Shown here piece after piece: positions 58,847-64,000 of a stretch of 64,000 bases of DNA. The position numbers and the translations under genes were made by a program. Below the pieces are notes generated by a model. The model was not told where the DNA came from, searched no databases, and saw only the letters and a program-made list of their open reading frames with translations. Location of the stretch: positions 2,046,001 to 2,110,000 of the forward strand of contig ML058370.1 in the NCBI GenBank assembly GCA_003013855.2, read 5' to 3'. The stretch comes from Liriodendron chinense. Its lineage: Eukaryota; Streptophyta; Magnoliopsida; Magnoliales; Magnoliaceae. Each line of letters starts with the position of its first letter. The stretch's first letter is position 1.

Positions 58847-61353
58847 GGGTGTGTTTGGTTGCACCGAATGTAAGGAAAGGAAATATGTGAAAGATGAGCA
58901 GTCCGATCAATATAAAATTGAAGATCAATAGTTAGTCCCATTTGACTGTTATTGAAGATGAATGGTCTAATTGAGTGGAAACTAGTGATGGTCAAATTGG
59001 GCTTATACAAAAAATCAGTGGTCTGATTGGACTGATATCAAAACTGAATGGCTCGATTTGAATGATATTGGAGCTGAGAGGTTTGACTGGATTGTTATCA
59101 AATGTGAACATCGGATCAATCCAACATTGAAAATCAATGGTCCACTTGGACCAATCTTAAAGATAAATGACCTGATCATGCTAAAACTAGATACGAATGG
59201 TTAAATTGGGCCGAAACTAAAAATCAACGGATCCCTCTAAAATTGAAGATCAATAATCCGATTGGGTCGATATTAAAGATAAATGATCCAATAGTGCAAA
59301 AAGTGGAGATGAATTGTAAATTTGGTATATGCTAAAATCAGTGCCTGGTTTGACGGATGTTGAAGCCGAATGGCTCAATTTAAATGATAGTAAGAATGAA
59401 TGGTTCGATTTGATCATTATCATGAATGAATCAATCACTCCAAAATTGATATCAACGGTCATAGTAGACCAATGAATGGTCCAATGTTGAAATTAAAGAT
59501 GAATGGTCAAGTCGGGTCGATACAAAAAATCAATAGTCAGTTGGACCAATAACATGGCCAAATTCGACCAATGCTAAAGTTTTACCATCCAATTAGACCA
59601 ATATCAAAGATGAATGATCTGATTTCTCCTTAATTAAAGATCAATGGTCCACTTAGACTGATATTAAAAGTGGATTGGGAATTACGTTGAAGTTAGAGAT
59701 TAATGGTGTGGTTGGGACAATATTGAAAATTGACTGCTCCACTAGATTGATGTTGAATAGAAATTTCTAATTTGAACAATATTAAAGATGAATGGTCGAA
59801 TTGAGCACCGAAGATGAAAAGTCTAATTGAATTAATAGTGAAAATTATCAATGATCTAATTGGACTGATATTGAAGATGAATGGTTTGATTGTGATGAAA
59901 TTGAGATAGATTGATATTGAAGATGAATGGTTTGATTGTGATGAAATTGATAATCAACTGGTCTAATATTGAAGATAAACTGATTGAATCCATTCAATCG
60001 GACTGTTTGTGTTAAATATCAAACATTGATCAGCCTGACCATATCGTTCATCTTCAATATAGCCGTATTAAACTGATCATCTTTGTCATTGGCCTAGTCT
60101 GATTGTTTGTCTTTATTATCGTTTGAATTGAACCTTTTGCTTCAACTTAAATTCAATCGAATTGTTGATTTTTTTTTTTTTAATTTTTTGTTTTCAAATC
60201 AAACCATCCTAGTTTAACATTAATCTAATTTGACTGTTGATTTTTAATATATATCAGCCAATTTATCTCCAATCTCAACATGATCGAGTGCTCATCTTTA
60301 ATATCAACGGAAATGAACTAGTGATTTGTAATTTTAAACTGCTTAAAATGTTCATCTATGATACCGGTCCAATTGGACCGTCCATCCTTAGTGTTGTTTA
60401 AATCAGGCCATTCAGCTTTCTCATCAGTCCAACTAAGCCGTTGGCTTATCCGTCAAATTTGAGTACTAATCATCTCCAATTTTAGTGCAATTGTACTATT
60501 GATCTTTGGCATTAGTCCAATATATGGGACCATTGATGCTCAAATTGGGCCAATGGTACCACTCATCTTTGATACTCTAATTCAACTATTCATGTTTACC
60601 ATCATTTCGATCAGGCCATTTGGTTTCGAGGTCAGTCTAATTAAATCCTTGATTTTTAATATTGGCTCAGTCAGACCTATCAGTGATAAACACTATATTT
60701 TATGTAAGTACCACCCTATCAAAGTGATTCCTAAAAGTTTAGAGGTATATAGCACATTGGATCAATAAAGAGGCCCATGTGATGGTCGGTCCAAATAGAC
60801 CATCTGACCATTTTTGTACAATTAATCTAGGCCATCCACTGTGAGATAAATGCAACTCAAGATGTTGTCATATGATGGAGTCCAGATCCATAATTATACC
60901 CTTTTCCCTACCATTAAAACTTTTTAAGAAAATAGTCTAATCATCAATTTAGGTCGTCCATCATTTGGGCCCCACTTTCGATTGCCTGAGTTGCTCAACA
61001 ATCACTTTCATGGGACCACTCTTACCATCCAATCAATTTTTAATAAAATGAAGGGTCCAAATTTATAGTCGGAAAATGTGTCTAACCATCGATCGAGTCC
61101 ATTTATCACTTGGGTCCCGCTATAGGCATGTGCTTGTAAACTGTCAGGAATCATTTTCATTAAAGATGTTAACATTGACTCACCAATCAATGAAAGCTGG
61201 AGTTGACAAAATGTTATACAATGAGCCAAACATTCCAAACTCGTAAAATTTTGCAAAATTCAAAACAAAAACATAAGCATAAAATACACTCCAATTAAAA
61301 ATACAAATATAAAATATCACAAAATTACTTTAGCACTACATCCAAACACAACC
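58847..61353. mobile_element. PIF/Harbinger-type foldback element (2.5 kb) in intron 3 of GDSL gene 2
   Basis: Ends gggtgtgtttggttg and, inverted, ggttgtgtttggatg (13 of 15 match), with TTA duplications at 58844-58846 and 61354-61356. From about 58900 to 59980 the interior is a run of diverged ~45-60 bp units built on aaagatgaatggtc + attggactgatatt. From about 60000 to 60680 the same words appear reversed (gatcatctttg, gttcatcttcaat, tccaattgg). No transposase ORF. Much longer than an ordinary MITE. Confidence 0.75.
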
Positions 61354-62183
61354 TTAGCATTTAAAACTCCATACCCTTTAGAACATTTTAGGAAGAAAAA
61401 AAAAAAAAAACCTCATTTGCATCTATAATTTTATTGATTAGAACAAAATTTATATCTACCAAGAGGAGAATTTGGAGATAACCCATTGAGCCGACTCTAT
61501 TCGTACGAATGGATGAATAACCCTCATACACAAGAAATAAAAGGCGATTACACCAAGAAGCCCGAAGGAAAGAAAGCAAAATACGAAACAAATTAGGCCC
61601 ACAAACAATCTGGAATGTGTTTAATGGTGGACATCCCCATCCCAACCATCCCTATGGTGTGGACCACCTGAGTTTTGGTTCAGCTTGATTTTTAGGCTTC
61701 AAGTAATAAAAAATAGGAGGCACAAATGATGGATGGACAATAAAACATTACAGTGGCCCCACACATCAATTCGCATTTCAAGTTAAATGTACAAAAGGTT
61801 ATATAGTAGTGGATCTGGCCTCAAACAAGAAGCCAATTTCCATACATAAACATTTTCCATGCGAATTGACCACCTACAATCGGCTGCATGCCAAGCATAC
61901 AACGTAGTCTCCCAAACAAGTGCCACTTGTGTGGGACATCCTAGCCATGTGAATGGTGACTCACCATCAAAATCACCACCTCCACATAATGGCTGATCCC
62001 TCATTAGGTGAGGCAAAACTGTACAGTGAAGCAGACCATTGTGGCCATCCTTCCATATCAACGACTAGCGATTCCTGATTTTTAGCCCCAATAAAGGAAT
62101 ATTAATAGCCCAGCATAGATCTGTGCTTACCAACTAACGAAATCAACCTTTTCATTTTTTTTTTCTTTGGGTGCAATTCTCAG
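61354..62183. other. Rest of intron 3 of GDSL gene 2
   Basis: Gene-free; includes a copy of the dispersed gtggaccacctgag repeat at 61650-61770. A T-rich stretch precedes the acceptor of exon 4. Confidence 0.5.
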
Positions 62184-62436
62184 AGGTTGTATATACTGGG
62201 AGCACGGAAGATCGTTGTATTTGAGCTTGGCCCAATTGGGTGTTTGCCGACCATAACAAATGCAGTAGATTTCAGCACGGTTTGCGTGGAAGAAGTAAAT
62301 CAGTTCGTATTGGAATACAATCGCCTGCTTCCACTTCTACTGAAGAAACTGAAATTCCTACTCCCAGGATCCATTTTCATTCAAGGTCTGAATTTCGCAG
62401 CTAGCTACAACGTCTACCAAAATCCCTCCAAATACG
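62184..62436 (+). CDS. GDSL gene 2 exon 4
   Basis: Acceptor aattctcag, donor gtgaga, 253 nt as in gene 1. RLYILGARKIVVFELGPIG, CLPTITNA, EEVNQFVLEYNRLLPLLLKKL, YQNPSKY. Confidence 0.9.
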
Positions 62437-63230
62437 GTGAGATTTCAAAACACTTGTTTTTGATGAGTAGGGATGCTTGTGGGGACTGGCATTTATAAAA
62501 ATCTGTTAATGGTGATTTTCACTTGTGAGACTCAATCTACAACAGATGAAATTGGGGCCTGAGATTGAATCTCATTGCTCAAACGGATAGTTCATTGATC
62601 ACTTAGCCAGCTGGTCTAATGCTAGAACTAGAAATGGTTCAAATGTAAATCTCTCAACCATCTTTGCCTACATAATCTGGTTCCGTGAACCATGTAGACA
62701 CACGACAAGTGAGAAAAAAACTTTGAGATTTACCAACCTTCAACCATTAGATTAGCCAAGAGCGGTTGGATTGTTGTCCTTGGCTTACATCTGTGACTGT
62801 GCATATATCCGATAGGTCCAATCGAAGCAGCTTGTTCTTTTAAATGGTAAATTGCATAGAGCATAAATATGCCATTGTTCAGCATTTGAATGATCATCAA
62901 TCGATCGTTTCTAAGAGGATCCCACCGATGGTCCGACAAACTTGATATGGTTTACACAATCCTGAGATCAATATTCTTAGCCGTGTATCATGCGAGTCCA
63001 TCCTGTAGATGACTGGCCCATAAAAAACAGTGGGCCAAACATGTACATTGAATTCAGTCAGGTAGGTAAGTTTTCCGAAGGATAACTTGTTCTTGGGTCA
63101 GGTCATCTACATGTTGGGGCGCACCTTGTGTATGGCTATGATGCCCCACACTTCCTGTTGTTATCCATGTGGGTTCTACTCTGAGGAATCTATAGACTGA
63201 TGAGTGAGCGGTCCATGTTGATGCTGCTAG

Positions 63231-63445
63231 GTTTCACATACACGAACATACCGTGCTGTGTTGTCGGCAACCATGGGACCACACCTTGCATTCCCAATCA
63301 ACCACCGTGCCAGGACAGGGACCAGCATCTCTTTTGGGATGCATTCCACCCGACTCAAGCTGCAAATGCCATGATCGCTGTTGGATGCTTCAACCAGTCC
63401 GCCACGTGCACTCCGATGAATATCCAACAGCTTGTGCAGGTTTAA
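63231..63445 (+). CDS. GDSL gene 2 exon 5
   Basis: Acceptor gctgctag, 215 nt to TAA. FTYTNIPCC, DRDQHLFWDAFHPTQAA (Asp/His of block V), ends PMNIQQLVQV, about 14 residues shorter than gene 1. Confidence 0.88.
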
Positions 63446-64000
63446 GGAGCTAATACGGCTTCTAATAAGATATCAGTGGATTGAAATTGTTACATTAGAC
63501 GGTCCACTTACATGGACTGGAATAAATGTGTAGATTGCATCTTAAATTTCCGAAGTTGTTGGTTAAAATAAGAACAGTGCCTTCAAAATAAATAAATAAG
63601 ATAGAGCAGTGCTGATATTGTTAGATTTATAATGTAGAGAGATGCTCTAGTGCTCTTGGAGCACTAAGGGGCTGTTTGATTTTGCTGAACATCGGTGAAT
63701 GCAATGCAAATAAGCCTATTATAATATTTTTACACTTGTTTGTTTTTCTGAGGAATTACTGCCTCATAAATCGTAATAATTTTAATTGAATTTCATTTAT
63801 TTATACACGCATAAAAAACATAGGGCCCACTGTGATGAATATGTTATATTCATACCATCCATCGGTTCCACCCATTGTAAGGCATGCCTCAAAAAATGAG
63901 GCAAATTTATAACTAAAATGGACCACAACACATTAAACAATGGTTACAACGAACCTTAACCGTTAAAAGTCAATACCTTTTCAGGGCCTACACTAATGTT
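63446..64000 (+). other. Downstream flank of GDSL gene 2
   Basis: A MITE-like left end (ggggctgtttgattttgctg) begins at 63669 and a copy of the dispersed gggcccactgtgatg repeat begins at 63823; both may run beyond the window. Confidence 0.4.
63521..63526 (+). terminator. Poly(A) signal of GDSL gene 2
   Basis: aataaa 76 nt after the stop codon, within ctggaataaatgtgt. Confidence 0.5.

Larger units (their letters stand above)
51271..63445 (+). pseudogene. GDSL-type esterase/lipase paralogue, five exons, frameshifted in exon 3
   Basis: Exons by homology: 51271-51514, 53871-54001, 58112-58361, 62184-62436, 63231-63445. All introns are GT-AG with phases 1,0,0,1, exactly as in the intact copy. 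Exon 3 is 250 nt against 249 in the paralogue. After GPQA the frame shifts and TAA follows at 58220-58222, giving at most 161 residues: signal peptide, block I (Ser38) and block II only. Downstream sequence still encodes VSIGSNDYINNYL, GARKIVVFELG and WDAFHPT in the other frame, so decay is recent or the extra base is an error. Promoter and poly(A) signal look intact. Introns hold an LTR-like piece, a LINE remnant, a copia element and a 2.5-kb foldback. If the base were absent, the length would be 363 aa. Confidence 0.88.

Noticed and set aside
58847..61353. CRISPR-like or satellite array
   Set aside because: Units are diverged, of unequal length, without spacers, and reverse direction; the flanking TTA and inverted ends point to a transposon.

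Overview
This is plant nuclear DNA: AT-rich, intron-bearing and packed with transposable elements of typical plant classes. Those seen are Ty1/copia, L1-type LINEs with RNase H, a probable tRNA-derived SINE, hAT elements, PIF/Harbinger-type MITEs and foldback elements. A dispersed repeat of the 'gtgggcccCAC...gtggtccacttgag' kind recurs at least seven times. From memory it resembles repeats common in magnoliid genomes (Magnolia, Liriodendron, Lauraceae), so a magnoliid is my best guess, but this is inference. I saw no tRNA, rRNA, CRISPR or bacterial-type operon.

Host genes: only two are supported, and they are paralogues in inverted (head-to-head) orientation about 28 kb apart. Both encode secreted GDSL-type esterase/lipases (SGNH hydrolases) with the same five-exon structure and intron phases 1,0,0,1. 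Gene 1 (minus, 22846 to 12981) splices to an intact 377-residue protein with Ser39, Gly114, Asn173, Asp330 and His333 in the expected blocks. Gene 2 (plus, 51271 to 63445) keeps every splice site and a good TATA box, but exon 3 has one base too many. This gives a stop after 161 residues, so it is a pseudogene unless the base is an assembly error.

Layout: 1-3.5 kb, 3' half of a Ty1/copia element with 3' LTR. 4.8-7.9 kb, two hAT elements with 8-bp target duplications, the second carrying a nested MITE. 10.5 kb, a SINE with a 16-bp target duplication. 12.6-22.8 kb, GDSL gene 1, with a MITE just past its stop codon, a foldback in intron 3 and a hAT element in intron 1. 23.6-30 kb, LTR-element debris, a degraded copia gag and a hAT element inside a degenerate repeat. 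30.8-34.2 kb, a decayed LINE. 38.2-46.2 kb, a nested stack: a decayed copia element holds a 1.56-kb non-autonomous LTR element and a 5'-truncated LINE, and the LINE holds a 3.1-kb element with 16-bp inverted ends. 46-51 kb, foldback elements and microsatellites. 51.2-63.5 kb, GDSL gene 2, whose introns hold a possible solo LTR, a LINE RNase H remnant, a 5'-truncated copia element and a 2.5-kb foldback element made of short repeats that reverse direction midway.

The window shows a duplicated secreted-hydrolase locus being enlarged and broken up by transposons. I found no new multi-gene system. The most unusual objects are the 2.5-kb foldback array inside an intron, the 3.1-kb unclassified insertion, and the nested stack whose insertion order can be read from target duplications.
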